64,000 bases of DNA, taken from an uncultured Treponema sp. (GTDB lineage Bacteria > Spirochaetota > Spirochaetia > Treponematales > Treponemataceae). The stretch lies in contig CAMOIE010000009.1 of assembly GCA_946615905.1 (NCBI GenBank), positions 1-64,000 of the forward strand, written 5' to 3'. Positions 18,462 to 28,574 of the stretch are shown in pieces. The translations under genes were made by a program, and so were the position numbers. Each line of letters begins with the position of its first letter. Positions within the stretch are counted from its first letter, which is position 1. Below the pieces are notes generated by a model that ran no database searches, was not told the DNA's origin, and saw nothing but the letters and a program-made list of their open reading frames with translations.

Positions 18462-18767
18462 ATGGATAAAAAGCTCTGTTCGGTAGCAAGTAAAGTACGG
18501 GGGGGGGTATATATACTTTTCCTGATTCTTTTTCTCTCCTCATGTCAGGGAATTTTCGAGCGCCTTGAGGAAGGCGGGAGCGAAGAGGCTTCAGAATCTT
18601 TTGCCGTTGACTCACGAGAACCTGGAATCTACCTTTCGCTCACCGACGCGAGCGGGAACAAACTTTTTTCAGAAAATTCCGCATCTTCGAGCCGAGCGGC
18701 ATGCCCCGTAATTTCAGTGACGGGAGACTCAGCTTGGAGCTTCTGGGGTTCTCTCTCAAGGAAATAG
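18462..18767 (+). pseudogene. 5' part of a lipoprotein gene (signal peptide); frame lost before the main body
   Basis: ATG 18462 preceded by ggag; MDKKLCSVASKVRGGVYILFLILFLSSCQG lipobox; G9 tract at 18499-18507; frame ends at 18767 while coding continues in the -1 frame. Confidence 0.6.
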
Positions 18768-21700
18768 AGTATAAAAGCGCGACGGGAGAGTTCTTCTTCC
18801 CGCTCACGAAGGCGGAGGTCCTGCAATCAGGGAGCAAGGAGCTTCGCATCTACGGCTACCCGACTTCTCAGGACAGCCCGGCCGCAGAAAAGGCCGCGAT
18901 CAGGGCGACAAAGACAATCTCCTTCGACGGCGAAACACTTGCCTACACAACAAGCGCCTCTTTTTCGGCGAACCCAGAGGCAACGGGGAAAGGCTCCGTT
19001 GACCTAAAGATAAAAGTTCCCGCAAAATGCACATCGGTAACATATTCAATCACTGACAAAGACGGAGCTGATGTTTCATCAAAAATAACGACAGAACTTT
19101 CTAGCGGAACTCTTACAATCAGTTCTAGCGGCGACGGGCTTGATTCCGGAACATACAGCATTTGGATAAGTTTTTACGACAACGCCACGGACAAGAATCT
19201 TCTCGCGATTTACACGGAGCAAATCGACGTGTGGCCTGGCTGCGAGACGAATCGCTGGTACGGAGGCTCCGGAACAGGCGAGGAGTCACTTGACCTGCGG
19301 AGCCTCGGCTACACGACTTTTTTTGTGCTTGGTGAAAGCCCGGCCATGTACGGCTCCCAGATTACAGGGTACAAGGCGGCTAGCGACGACAATACGGGCG
19401 GCATTTCCAACCCGCTTGCGAAAGTTTCCACGGCGGTAAAACGCATTGTGGCTGCCAACGACGGAAGCACGGAATACACGATTTATGTTGACGGAACGGT
19501 GGAGGACAAAATCAAGGTGGATTCGAGCGTCAGCTTGAAGCTCAAGATACAATCGCTTTCGGGAAACGCGGCGATCAAGGCAAAATCGACGGACTCGACA
19601 GGCACGGTGCTTGAGTGGAAGTCAAGCGGAACGCTCACATTGAAGAACATAACAATTGACGGCAATAAAAAGCTGCGGTGTCTCTACGTTGAGAGCGGCA
19701 CCGTGTCCGGAGAAGGCGTTGCGATTACGAACGGCTTTGCAAGCGATTACGGCGGAGGGGTAAAAGTCATGGGTAGCCGCGGAAACATTACCCTGGACTC
19801 CTCCTCAAGCGTGACGAAGTGCGAGGTCTCCGCTACAGGAAACCCATACGGCGGCGGCATTTATGGTAACGCGGCAACTATCACCCTGAACGGAACAACG
19901 CTGAGCGGAAACAAAGGAAAAATTGGCGCCGGCATTTGCTTTGCTTACGGCGAGCTTAACGTGAATGACTGTTCAATCAGCGGAAACGAATCAACTAAAG
20001 GCGGCGGAATATTCGTTATGGGAGGAAGCGCCAAAATCTCAGGCGGAACTATTTCGTCAAACACTGCAAAAGAAGATGGCGGCGGTGTCTATGTTCAAGC
20101 TGATAGTCTTACAATAAAAGACGATGCCATAATCAGTGGAAACACTGCTACAAATAGAGGCGGCGGAATCTATGTCAAGGCGTCAGGAATTGTCAATGTT
20201 GAAGGCGGAAAGATTCTGGGCAACACTGCCACAAGCGGAGGCGGAGCCGTCTACATTGACTCGACCGGCGGAACTCTCAACATAAAAGGCTCTCCCGACT
20301 TCGGAAGCGGAGAGGGCGTGAACGAAATCTGCCTTGCGAGCGGAAGGTATGTCTCCGTCTCGGGCAAACTTACCTGCGAGGACGGAAGCATCCCCATCAC
20401 ATCATCAAACTACAAGTCTGGAACACAACTGATTCAAGCGGCGGACGGCTACAGCCTTACCGAGTCTGACTGCCAAAAATTCCGCATCGTAACGAACGCG
20501 GGAGAGAACACACCATACACAATCGTTCAGGACACAAGCGACTCAGACAAAGGAATTTCAACACTCAAACTATACGTCTCTTCTGCAACTGCGACACCCG
20601 CCGGAAGCGCGACTGGAACTGGAACAAAGGCAAATCCATTCCTCTACATTGACCATGCTATTAACGCGATTACAAGCACTTATTCCGCAGAAAGTGAAGT
20701 TACGATTATAGTCTCTGGCGAAGTTAGCTCAAAGGCAGCCGGCACGAACACGTCCACAGTATACCTTGGCGGAATTTCAAAGACGCTGAACTTCCAAGGG
20801 GCAACAGGCTCGGCCACGGACAAGATAAAGGCACTTACAAACTGCCGCGTCATGTGGGTGGACTCGGGAACCGTGAACCTTTCCAACATCACGCTGACAG
20901 GCGGGCGCGATGTTCAAAACGGAGCCGGAATCTACATGGCTGGCGGGACCGTGAACCTGAAGAGCGGCGCGGTGATTTCGGACAACGAAGCGTCAAACAA
21001 CGGCGGCGGAGTCTGCGTCAACGAGACTGGGGCAAAGCTTACGATGGAGGGCGGATCTTCGATAGAAAAGAACAGTGCCACCAATGGCGGCGGCGTGCTG
21101 TTGAACACGGGAAGCGGAAACAAGAGTCTGATTATGGAAGGCGGAACGATAAGCGGAAACACCTGCGGCGGCAACGGAAGCGGTGTCTGGGTGGGCAACA
21201 GCAATGCGACATTCTCCATGTCGAACTCCGCAAAGATAGTCTCGGGCAACGACGTGTACCTCAACTCAGGCGCAACTATAAAAATCGACGGTGCCCTGAG
21301 CAATTCTACCGTTGCGACAATCACGCCAAGCTCCTACACTCCAGCCACAACGGTCCTTTCCGGAAGCTACGTTTCGTCAAACTACTCAAAGTTCACGCTT
21401 GCCAATTCGGACTGGAATATAACGAGTGAGGGAAAACTGACAAAATCCCTCTCCTCCATCAGCGTAGATGAAATCCAGGCAAAGGATAGTTTCATGATAG
21501 CTGGCCCTATTGCAAACTATACGACGCTTCTGGGAAAGACGATTTTCTTCAAGACCTCCAATGACTCTTATGGCGCAATGCAGTTCACAGATGTATCAAA
21601 CAATTATAGCATATCATTTAAGTATAAGATAGGAAGCGGCGACGTGAAGACTAAAATCAACTTCAGAATAGGCTGGGGGTTCGACTTGGACGGTGCCACA

Positions 21701-21796
21701 ACGGACGACTACAACAAGGACTTCGGTCTGGACTTAGCTGGTTCTGCATATAACTTCGTGGCATACAACGGCGCGAAGTTCTGTATTGCGGAGTAA
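18701..21796 (+). CDS. Pectin-lyase-like repetitive surface protein (main body, 5' end in another frame)
   Basis: Repeated beta-helix-type motifs (GGGIYVKASGIVNVEGGKILGNTATSGGGAVYI, SGAVISDNEASNNGGGVCVNE). Confidence 0.75.
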   Translation: MPRNFSDGRLSLELLGFSLKEIEYKSATGEFFFPLTKAEVLQSGSKELRIYGYPTSQDSPAAEKAAIRATKTISFDGETLAYTTSASFSANPEATGKGSVDLKIKVPAKCTSVTYSITDKDGADVSSKITTELSSGTLTISSSGDGLDSGTYSIWISFYDNATDKNLLAIYTEQIDVWPGCETNRWYGGSGTGEESLDLRSLGYTTFFVLGESPAMYGSQITGYKAASDDNTGGISNPLAKVSTAVKRIVAANDGSTEYTIYVDGTVEDKIKVDSSVSLKLKIQSLSGNAAIKAKSTDSTGTVLEWKSSGTLTLKNITIDGNKKLRCLYVESGTVSGEGVAITNGFASDYGGGVKVMGSRGNITLDSSSSVTKCEVSATGNPYGGGIYGNAATITLNGTTLSGNKGKIGAGICFAYGELNVNDCSISGNESTKGGGIFVMGGSAKISGGTISSNTAKEDGGGVYVQADSLTIKDDAIISGNTATNRGGGIYVKASGIVNVEGGKILGNTATSGGGAVYIDSTGGTLNIKGSPDFGSGEGVNEICLASGRYVSVSGKLTCEDGSIPITSSNYKSGTQLIQAADGYSLTESDCQKFRIVTNAGENTPYTIVQDTSDSDKGISTLKLYVSSATATPAGSATGTGTKANPFLYIDHAINAITSTYSAESEVTIIVSGEVSSKAAGTNTSTVYLGGISKTLNFQGATGSATDKIKALTNCRVMWVDSGTVNLSNITLTGGRDVQNGAGIYMAGGTVNLKSGAVISDNEASNNGGGVCVNETGAKLTMEGGSSIEKNSATNGGGVLLNTGSGNKSLIMEGGTISGNTCGGNGSGVWVGNSNATFSMSNSAKIVSGNDVYLNSGATIKIDGALSNSTVATITPSSYTPATTVLSGSYVSSNYSKFTLANSDWNITSEGKLTKSLSSISVDEIQAKDSFMIAGPIANYTTLLGKTIFFKTSNDSYGAMQFTDVSNNYSISFKYKIGSGDVKTKINFRIGWGFDLDGATTDDYNKDFGLDLAGSAYNFVAYNGAKFCIAE

Positions 21797-21956
21797 AGAG
21801 GGGGGACACTTAGCACGTCATGTTGAGGCAAAGCCGAATCGGGCAAAGTCACCGCCCACGACGAGGAAGAAATGCAGAAATCGTTCAATCAAAATGTCGA
21901 AAACGTGTTAAAAAGCATAAACTGATCTTTACGGCGCTCACAAACGGCGCGCAAAA

Positions 21957-21992
21957 AAATCGCCCGAAAACTCGGGCGATTTTTTTTCTCAA
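21957..21992. terminator. Bidirectional terminator-like hairpin
   Basis: aaaaaaatcgcccgaaaactcgggcgatttttttt. Confidence 0.75.
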
Positions 21993-22007
21993 AGGAATCT
22001 CACTCGA

Positions 22008-22262
22008 TTACTTTCCGCTCTTTATGACAGCCTGCGCTCCGGCCAGTCTGGCGAGAGGAACGCGGAACGGAGAGCAAGAGACGTAGTTCAAGCCGATTTT
22101 GTAGCAGAGCGCGATTGAGGCAGGGTCTCCTCCGTGCTCTCCGCAGATTCCCAAGTGAAGCTCCGGCTTCGCGCCTCTTCCCTTCTCTTCGGCGATCTCC
22201 ATGAGCGCGCCAGGACCGTCCGGGTCGAGAGTCGCGAACGGGTCGTCCTCAATCAGCTCTAT
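22008..22262 (-). pseudogene. ppdK: 3' fragment of pyruvate, phosphate dikinase
   Basis: Minus strand reads ELIEDDPFATLDPDGPGALMEIAEEKGRGAKPELHLGICGEHGGDPASIALCYKIGLNYVSCSPFRVPLARLAGAQAVIKSGK*, the PPDK C-terminus; homology stops abruptly near 22262. Confidence 0.85.
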
Positions 22263-22845
22263 CTACCTGCCGTCAAGCAATAAAATCACCGTAGCGGGTG
22301 CGCTCACTTATTCAGGACAAATAGACCTCTCTTACGGCGGAAACATTTCAACCGACTCTTACTATACTTTCACATCAGGCTTTGCGAGCTACAACAGCGT
22401 TTCTGTCTCAAGCAAATTCAGCTACACAGGAAGAAGGATTTTGGACTGGCAAAACCACGAGGGAATCTTGGTGAACTCAAGCCAAGTTCCGACGCTGAAG
22501 GCAAGATACAAAACAGACCTAACAGGAAGCGAGTGGTCGTCATGGTCAACAGACACAATCGACTTGTACACCGTAGAAGTTCTAAACGCACAAATAGAAC
22601 TTTCCGCATGGGTGGGCGACTTGGATGTTACGAGCGTTGCAAAATGGAGCGAAATAGTAATCAGTAACGCCTCCAGTACGGTAAACAGTGGATTCAGCCT
22701 CAGCGGAAAGACCATAACGATTAATGGTAGTTCCCTCAACCCGACTAATAGTGGCGCCGCCAGAGAGTACACCGTGAGAGCATCTCTGGGCTTTGACTCG
22801 GCAAGCACGGAAAAGACAGTTCGGTTTAGTATAATCAAACCGTAA
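22262..22845 (+). pseudogene. 3' fragment of a surface protein gene, joined to the ppdK fragment
   Basis: IYLPSSNKITVAGALTYSGQIDLSYGG resembles the in-window module NDVYLNSGATIKIDGALSN; ORF 22201..22845 begins inside antisense ppdK sequence. Confidence 0.6.
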
Positions 22846-22902
22846 ATTCTGAAGTGCCTTGAGCCGTAGGGGGGGAGGAAAAGGCTTGCAAAAAGCTTGG
22901 CT

Positions 22903-24072
22903 TCACTCTGAAATTAAATTTCCCGCTTTCTTAAAGTTCAAGAATTCTATTCCGTTGCTTTTAAAAGAATCCTCGCCTGAATAAATGACAGTCGGGCTGA
23001 CTGCTTCCGGCGAGAATTCCATGAACTTATGAATATTATTTGCAAAATCCGCATGATAAGTTTGGGATGCCTTAATTTCTACCGGAATGATTTTCCGTCC
23101 TTCTGTTGGAATAATTAAATCAATCTCAAAGCCCTTGCTGTCTCTAAAATAGTAAAGTTCCTTTTGCCCGCCTGAATTCAGCTGTGCCTTTAGGATTTCA
23201 AGGATCACCATGTTCTCAAAAAGGTTTCCCATCAATGGGTCGCGGGCGGCCTGCTCTGCGTTTTTTATTCCGAGAAGATATGTTGCGAGTCCTGTTTCCG
23301 TAAAATAAATTTTCGGTGACTTTACAAGCCTCTTTGTGTAATTGTTGTAAAACGGCTCGACCTTAAAAACCAAAAAGGAAGCTTCCAATACCGAAAGCCA
23401 TTCCTTTATTGTCACGGCGGAAACCCCGGTGTCACTTGAAAGAGATTCTGCGTTTACAACCTGTCCGATTCTTCCAGCGAGCAGCTTCAAAAATTTTTCA
23501 AACAAGGAAAGATTTTTCACCTGCAAAATCTGCAGCAAATCGCGCTCGACATAAGTTGAAAAATAGTTGCGGTAAAGAAGATTTTCTGGCTGACCTTCGC
23601 CGTAAAGTCTGGGCATAAAGCCTTTGAACAAAAATTCATCGCGAGTCAAGTCAATTTTATTTTCATTAAGCTCCTGAATTGAAAAGGGAAGCAGATTTAT
23701 TAACGCCGTGCGTCCTGCAAGACTTTCTGAGACCGCCGCCTTCAAACCTGTCTGAAAAGAGCCTGTCAAAATATACTGACCGTTTTTCTTTTCTTTGTCC
23801 ACGAGGACTTGAGTTTTTTTCAGCAAGTCAGGAATACGCTGGACTTCATCAATTATAAGCGGGGCTTTATAGCGGTCAAAAAAACCGGACATGTCATTTT
23901 TTGCAAAATCAAAAATTTCAGGGTCCTCAAGATTCACATAGTTGTATTCTGGAAATGTCTGCTTTGCAAGGGTTGTTTTTCCTGCCTGACGAGGACCGGT
24001 GACTGTCACAACGGGAAAATATTTTGCTCCTTCCAGAAGAGCTTTTTTTGCCTGACGCTTTATTTCTTCCAT
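22903..24072 (-). CDS. AAA+ ATPase with DUF4143-type C-terminus
   Basis: VTVTGPRQAGKTTLAKQTFPEYNYVNLEDPE, APLIIDEVQRIPDLL, YILTGSFQTGL, YYFRDSKGFEIDLII. Confidence 0.92.
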   Translation of the reverse strand: MEEIKRQAKKALLEGAKYFPVVTVTGPRQAGKTTLAKQTFPEYNYVNLEDPEIFDFAKNDMSGFFDRYKAPLIIDEVQRIPDLLKKTQVLVDKEKKNGQYILTGSFQTGLKAAVSESLAGRTALINLLPFSIQELNENKIDLTRDEFLFKGFMPRLYGEGQPENLLYRNYFSTYVERDLLQILQVKNLSLFEKFLKLLAGRIGQVVNAESLSSDTGVSAVTIKEWLSVLEASFLVFKVEPFYNNYTKRLVKSPKIYFTETGLATYLLGIKNAEQAARDPLMGNLFENMVILEILKAQLNSGGQKELYYFRDSKGFEIDLIIPTEGRKIIPVEIKASQTYHADFANNIHKFMEFSPEAVSPTVIYSGEDSFKSNGIEFLNFKKAGNLISE

Positions 24073-24176
24073 GACTGCATTTTAGTATATATTGGAACAA
24101 AAGTAAAGTTGAACTTTAGATTTGTTCCAAAAATTGATGGCGCCGTTGTTGCTCCCTGTTAAATCCAAGAAACAAA

Positions 24177-24437
24177 TAGGACACTCCATCAGATAAATAC
24201 CGAGGTAGAATGAAATAAGGACAAGCCCTGCGTGGAGCGCATGATCGGGACGCTTCAGAGGGAGTGCCTGGACTATCTCACGGGTCCGATGACCGTCACG
24301 GAGCTTCAGGCAGAGATCGACAGATGGCTGAAAAAATACCATTCCTACCGTCCACACGAATCGCTCGGATTCTTGACACCGGACGCTTTCGCCGATAAGT
24401 TAAAATCATCTTCTACTTCGACTATCGGAGTGTCCTA
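24177..24437 (+). mobile_element. Internally deleted insertion-sequence remnant (integrase-core family)
   Basis: 11-bp perfect inverted repeats taggacactcc / ggagtgtccta bound a truncated integrase C-terminus (VERMIGTLQRECLDYLTGPMTVTELQAEIDRWLKKYHSYRPHESLGFLTPDAF). Confidence 0.75.
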
Positions 24438-24514
24438 AATGTATTTGGAACGGACATTAATATTGAAAATTCCTTCCTCCTCGTATAAAATTAACAGATA
24501 ATAGAGGTTTTACA

Positions 24515-25114
24515 ATGAAGGAATTTCTTCCATACACTAAAGTCAGAAATGACGCTTTAAAGCTTGCAAAAAAAATTCTCGATGACGGCTTTGTTCCCGA
24601 CATCATTTATACTTCCCTGCGCGGCGGGGCCTACATGGCTAACGTCATAAGCGAATATTTTAAGCTGGCGCTGAAGGACAAAAAGCCTGTTCTCTACGCC
24701 GCAGTTGTCGCCCGCTCATACTCAGATGTCCACCAGCGCGACTCAATCCGCATCGACGGCTGGACATATTCTCCAGAATACCTCCGCCCCGGCGACAAAA
24801 TCCTTTTGGTCGACGACATCTATGACTCAGGCCGCACATTGAATTATCTGGTGCAGGTGCTTTTGGAAAAAGGTGTTCCCCGGTCTGACATCAAGGTTGT
24901 GGTCCACGACTTCAAGAATTTCACATGCAAAGAGACTCTTCCGATTAAGCCCGACTACTACTGCCGCAAATTCGACATCGCAAAGCCTGAGGATGACCGC
25001 TGGATTCACTACATGAGCCATGAGCTTGTGGGTCTCACAAAGGAAGAGCTTGATGAATTCTACTATAAGGAAGACCCTGAGCTTAAAAACGTTCTCGGTC
25101 CTGTGATTTCCTAA
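24515..25114 (+). CDS. Purine-type phosphoribosyltransferase
   Basis: PRPP-binding motif ILLVDDIYDSGRTLNYL; N-terminal PDIIYTSLRGGAYMAN. Confidence 0.88.
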   Translation: MKEFLPYTKVRNDALKLAKKILDDGFVPDIIYTSLRGGAYMANVISEYFKLALKDKKPVLYAAVVARSYSDVHQRDSIRIDGWTYSPEYLRPGDKILLVDDIYDSGRTLNYLVQVLLEKGVPRSDIKVVVHDFKNFTCKETLPIKPDYYCRKFDIAKPEDDRWIHYMSHELVGLTKEELDEFYYKEDPELKNVLGPVIS

Positions 25115-25133
25115 AAAATAAAAGAGGCTGCTT

Positions 25134-27299
25134 GTGAATACGAGTAAAAAAAGTTTTTTTCTGCTGATTTCTGTATTTTTTGCCTTGTCACAGGTGGCTT
25201 TCTCCCAGGTTTTGGACAGGGTGATTTCACCGGCCCCCGGAATCTGGGCCAACAAGCAGTCCCTTGTAATCGACACCAGTGACGGTTCAGAGTGTTTTTA
25301 TTCCTATTCAGGCTCCGACCCGCTGACTTCCGGCTTGGCCTATGACGGTCCTGTCTTAATCGACGCTGAGGGAAGCGTAGATTTAAAGATTGCGGTTCTC
25401 CATGACGGCGGCCGCGAGGAATATAAAGTCTCATATTCAGTTGTCTCAGCAAAGCCCTCAAAATCCGCTCCGGCTACAGCTGCGACATCTGCTTCCGCAC
25501 AGACTTTGGAAGATGATTTTTACAAAAAGATTTCTTCTCAAGCTGTCTGGAATTATAAGGACGGGGAGAGAATCTCGATTCCTTCCTCACTTTTCTATAA
25601 AATCGGCGACGGCGAAAAGCCCTACCTGCGCGGAACTGACCTTTCACTCGACATAACGAACTGCCTTTCACGTTACGTGCCTTGTTCTGTCACAGACGGA
25701 AGTGCTGACTACCGCTTCGTGATTTTTGTTCCGGTCAAGGGGGCGGGACAGCTTGCGACTTTTGACGTTCCTTTTAAAATCACTGACTGGAACACATTCA
25801 CTTTCACCGGCAAAAAATTGATTTGGTGCATCGATGACTCCGACTGGTCTGCCTCAACCGAGCCGATAAAAATTGACCGCAGCATTCCCCACACGGTCAG
25901 ATGGCAGTCTGTCGTCTACCAGAAGGGAAACCCGATTGAATGCTTTACGCTTGCGCCCAAGCCACAGATTTCAGTCTCGATGCCGGAAAAACGCAACGCC
26001 TCTGCCTTTTTCAAGATCGAGGGTGACAGCCACTACATGATGTCTCTTTTGGACGCGAACGCATCCGGCGAGCAGCATGGAAAGTCCGGCCTTTTCCGCG
26101 AGATGACTTTTGACACATTCTATGGTGATGAGATTCGCGGTCAGGCAAAATTCGCCCTTTATTCTGACGGCGTTTATCAGGGAGAGATTGACGTTCCATA
26201 CGAAATCGACAAGCAGCCGCCGCTTCCTCCTGCATTTGCTCCTAGCGAAGAAGGTTATTACGCCCGCTCTTCTGTTTCCCTTGCAATCGAGTCCACTGGA
26301 AGCGTATTTTATTCTGTGAGCAAAGCTGTTCCATTGCGGGACACTGAGGTTTTCAGCGAGGACTCCAAATTTGATTCCGTTGAGACTGGAGACTTCCGCC
26401 CATATTTTGGCGCCGTTGACTTGATTGCTGGAACTGACAAAGCTGTTTTCTACAAGGTCAAGGCTTATTCCCAGGACAAGGCTGGAAACCGGTCCGCAAT
26501 CTCCGAGTACCGCGTAATAATCGATGAGTACAATTACTATATTTCAGAGTCTGCTCCAGAGCTTGGTGCGGACGGAACTTTTGCCCATCCATTTACTTCA
26601 TTTGACCAAATCCGTTCCGTGCTAAACAACGGAAAATTCGCCCACTTTTTTGTGGAAGGTACGCTTCATATGCCGGCCGGAATCACGTCAATCGGGACGA
26701 ACTGCGCCTTTACATCGGCGAAAAGGGGCAAAGAAGGTAGAATCCTGCTACCGGCTTCAGCCTCGATTGTCGTCCGCTCAGCCTCCTTTGCAGCGGAAAA
26801 TATCATAATTGAAAAGGAAAAATCTGACGAACTTCTTGCCCTGCCGCAGTTTTTCACGCTGGAGCACGGGGCTGTCTCCTTTGAGAACGTTGAGATAATC
26901 GGCGTTTTTGAGGACTCCGGGACCGCATTCACCGCAAAAGACTCAGTTCTTCGCTTTTCAAACACTGGGCTGACAATTCATGCTGCAAACTACGCCTGCG
27001 GAATTTCCGCCTCGAATTGCAAGATTTCAGTCTCAAACGGTCGCTTCGCTTCTGTCGCCCCGACTGCCGTGAATTTCAGTATTTTCGGTGGAACATTTGA
27101 CTTGGCGAAGTCTGACTGCAAGGTCGTCTCCCATTTGGGCCGGATCGCTGAGTTGACCGGAACAAAGGCGAGGTTGAATTCCAACGTCTACACAGGGGAA
27201 TTTGACTCAAAGAATTCTGCCGTAGAGGCTGTCTGGAAGGACGAAAAATCCGTGCTTTTGGCCGACATGAACAATAAAGAAAAAGGATTTGCCAAGTGA
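25134..27299 (+). CDS. Secreted protein with chitobiase/beta-hexosaminidase C-terminal-like segments
   Basis: Signal peptide; ISPAPGIWANKQSLVIDTSDGSECFYSYSGSDP; Ser/Ala linker. Confidence 0.65.
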   Translation: MNTSKKSFFLLISVFFALSQVAFSQVLDRVISPAPGIWANKQSLVIDTSDGSECFYSYSGSDPLTSGLAYDGPVLIDAEGSVDLKIAVLHDGGREEYKVSYSVVSAKPSKSAPATAATSASAQTLEDDFYKKISSQAVWNYKDGERISIPSSLFYKIGDGEKPYLRGTDLSLDITNCLSRYVPCSVTDGSADYRFVIFVPVKGAGQLATFDVPFKITDWNTFTFTGKKLIWCIDDSDWSASTEPIKIDRSIPHTVRWQSVVYQKGNPIECFTLAPKPQISVSMPEKRNASAFFKIEGDSHYMMSLLDANASGEQHGKSGLFREMTFDTFYGDEIRGQAKFALYSDGVYQGEIDVPYEIDKQPPLPPAFAPSEEGYYARSSVSLAIESTGSVFYSVSKAVPLRDTEVFSEDSKFDSVETGDFRPYFGAVDLIAGTDKAVFYKVKAYSQDKAGNRSAISEYRVIIDEYNYYISESAPELGADGTFAHPFTSFDQIRSVLNNGKFAHFFVEGTLHMPAGITSIGTNCAFTSAKRGKEGRILLPASASIVVRSASFAAENIIIEKEKSDELLALPQFFTLEHGAVSFENVEIIGVFEDSGTAFTAKDSVLRFSNTGLTIHAANYACGISASNCKISVSNGRFASVAPTAVNFSIFGGTFDLAKSDCKVVSHLGRIAELTGTKARLNSNVYTGEFDSKNSAVEAVWKDEKSVLLADMNNKEKGFAK

Positions 27300-27922
27300 C
27301 TTTTGCCGTGACAAGCATTGACGGCTTTGCCTTCACCTGCGGACTTGACGAGGCGGGCAGGGGACCTTTGGCGGGGCCTGTCTCTGCCGCCTGCGTGATT
27401 TTGCCATCGGACTTTCCATTCGAGATTTTGAATGACTCCAAAAAACTCTCCGAAAAAAAACGGGAGGAAGCCGAGAAAATCATCTGCCAAAAAGCCCTTT
27501 GGGGGCACGCCTTTGTCGACCATAAAAAAATCGATGAAATCAATATTTTGCAGGCCTCTCTTTTGGCCATGAGAAACGCCTATTCTGACATGATTGGAAA
27601 GTTCTCCGCCTGGGCAAGAAGTCAGGGCTTTTCTGATGACCAAATCACGGAAAAAGAGATTTACGCCCTTATTGACGGAAACAAAAAGCCGGGGCTTCCA
27701 TGCATGGAGGAGGCCGTTGTAAAAGGGGATGCAAAATTCCCGGAAGTCATGGCGGCCAGCATAATCGCAAAAGTCCGCCGCGATAAAATCATGCTGGAAT
27801 ATGACCGCCTTTACCCGGAATATGGCTACGCCGGCCACAAGGGCTACCCGACTCCAGCTCACAAGGAAATCTGCCGCAAGCTAGGCCCAAGCCCCATTCA
27901 GCGGCTGTCTTTCAAGTATTAA
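27296..27922 (+). CDS. rnhB: Ribonuclease HII
   Basis: CGLDEAGRGPLAGPVSAACVIL; ILNDSKKLSEKKREEAEKII; AASIIAKVRRDKIM; GHKGYPTPAH. Confidence 0.95.
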   Translation: MTFAVTSIDGFAFTCGLDEAGRGPLAGPVSAACVILPSDFPFEILNDSKKLSEKKREEAEKIICQKALWGHAFVDHKKIDEINILQASLLAMRNAYSDMIGKFSAWARSQGFSDDQITEKEIYALIDGNKKPGLPCMEEAVVKGDAKFPEVMAASIIAKVRRDKIMLEYDRLYPEYGYAGHKGYPTPAHKEICRKLGPSPIQRLSFKY

Positions 27923-28059
27923 AAACTGGTGAATTAAATCGCAGAATGCGGTCATTGAGCCTGTCGAAATGACATTTCCCGCTATATGTGGAGGCTGCGG
28001 GCGTTGCCCCGACAAGCTCAACCTCCGTTTTGCTACTTTTGGGCGGCTGACACTTTCTT

Positions 28060-28479
28060 TTATTCTTCTGTTTTTTCTTCGGCGGGAGTGTCCGCATTCT
28101 GGCGTTTGCTTGTAACGTGGATTACCTTGCCGGTGCGTTTTATTCCGTCGTTCTTTCTGCTTGACTCTTCGTCATGGCGGCGGTAGATTTTTTTGCCGTA
28201 TTTGGCTTCTTTTTCAGCCTTCTTCTCGGCGCGAGCCTTGATTTTTGCTTTCTGTGCTTTGTCTACGAATTTGAGGGCTTCGTCCAATCCTGCAAAGACC
28301 TGCTGCATGTCCTCGGCGAAAATGGCAATCTGGTGGCGGTCAAAGTCCAGCCCGTCGCCTTTTTTGCTTTCTACGATTTGCAGGAATACATCGCCAGCGC
28401 GGTTTTCCTTAACGTTAAAAAAATAAGAGCGGTTGTCGAGTTTGACTTCCGTCGTATACAATTCGCCGCGAATGCCCAT
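28060..28479 (-). CDS. PUR-alpha-like nucleic-acid-binding protein (BpuR/DUF3276 type)
   Basis: RGELYTTEVKLDNRSYFFNVKENRAGDVFLQIVESKKGDGLDFDRHQIAIFAEDMQQV. Confidence 0.85.
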   Translation of the reverse strand: MGIRGELYTTEVKLDNRSYFFNVKENRAGDVFLQIVESKKGDGLDFDRHQIAIFAEDMQQVFAGLDEALKFVDKAQKAKIKARAEKKAEKEAKYGKKIYRRHDEESSRKNDGIKRTGKVIHVTSKRQNADTPAEEKTEE

Positions 28480-28574
28480 AATTTTCCTTCCCAAAAATAA
28501 AAATGTTTTTAGATATTAGCCTTTTTACTTGCTAAAATCAAGGGGCGTGTTTTTATAGAATAAAAAGTTATGAA

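Noticed and set aside
18499-18507. Idea that adding one G to the G9 tract would switch the 18701-21796 surface protein ON
   Set aside because: Checked by translation: the +1 G frame hits TGA at 18566, so the tract alone cannot join signal peptide and body.
18701-21796. Repeated GGG-rich protein motifs as a possible CRISPR or tandem DNA repeat
   Set aside because: The periodicity is at protein level (beta-helix rungs); DNA units are divergent and there are no spacers. No CRISPR array was seen in the window.
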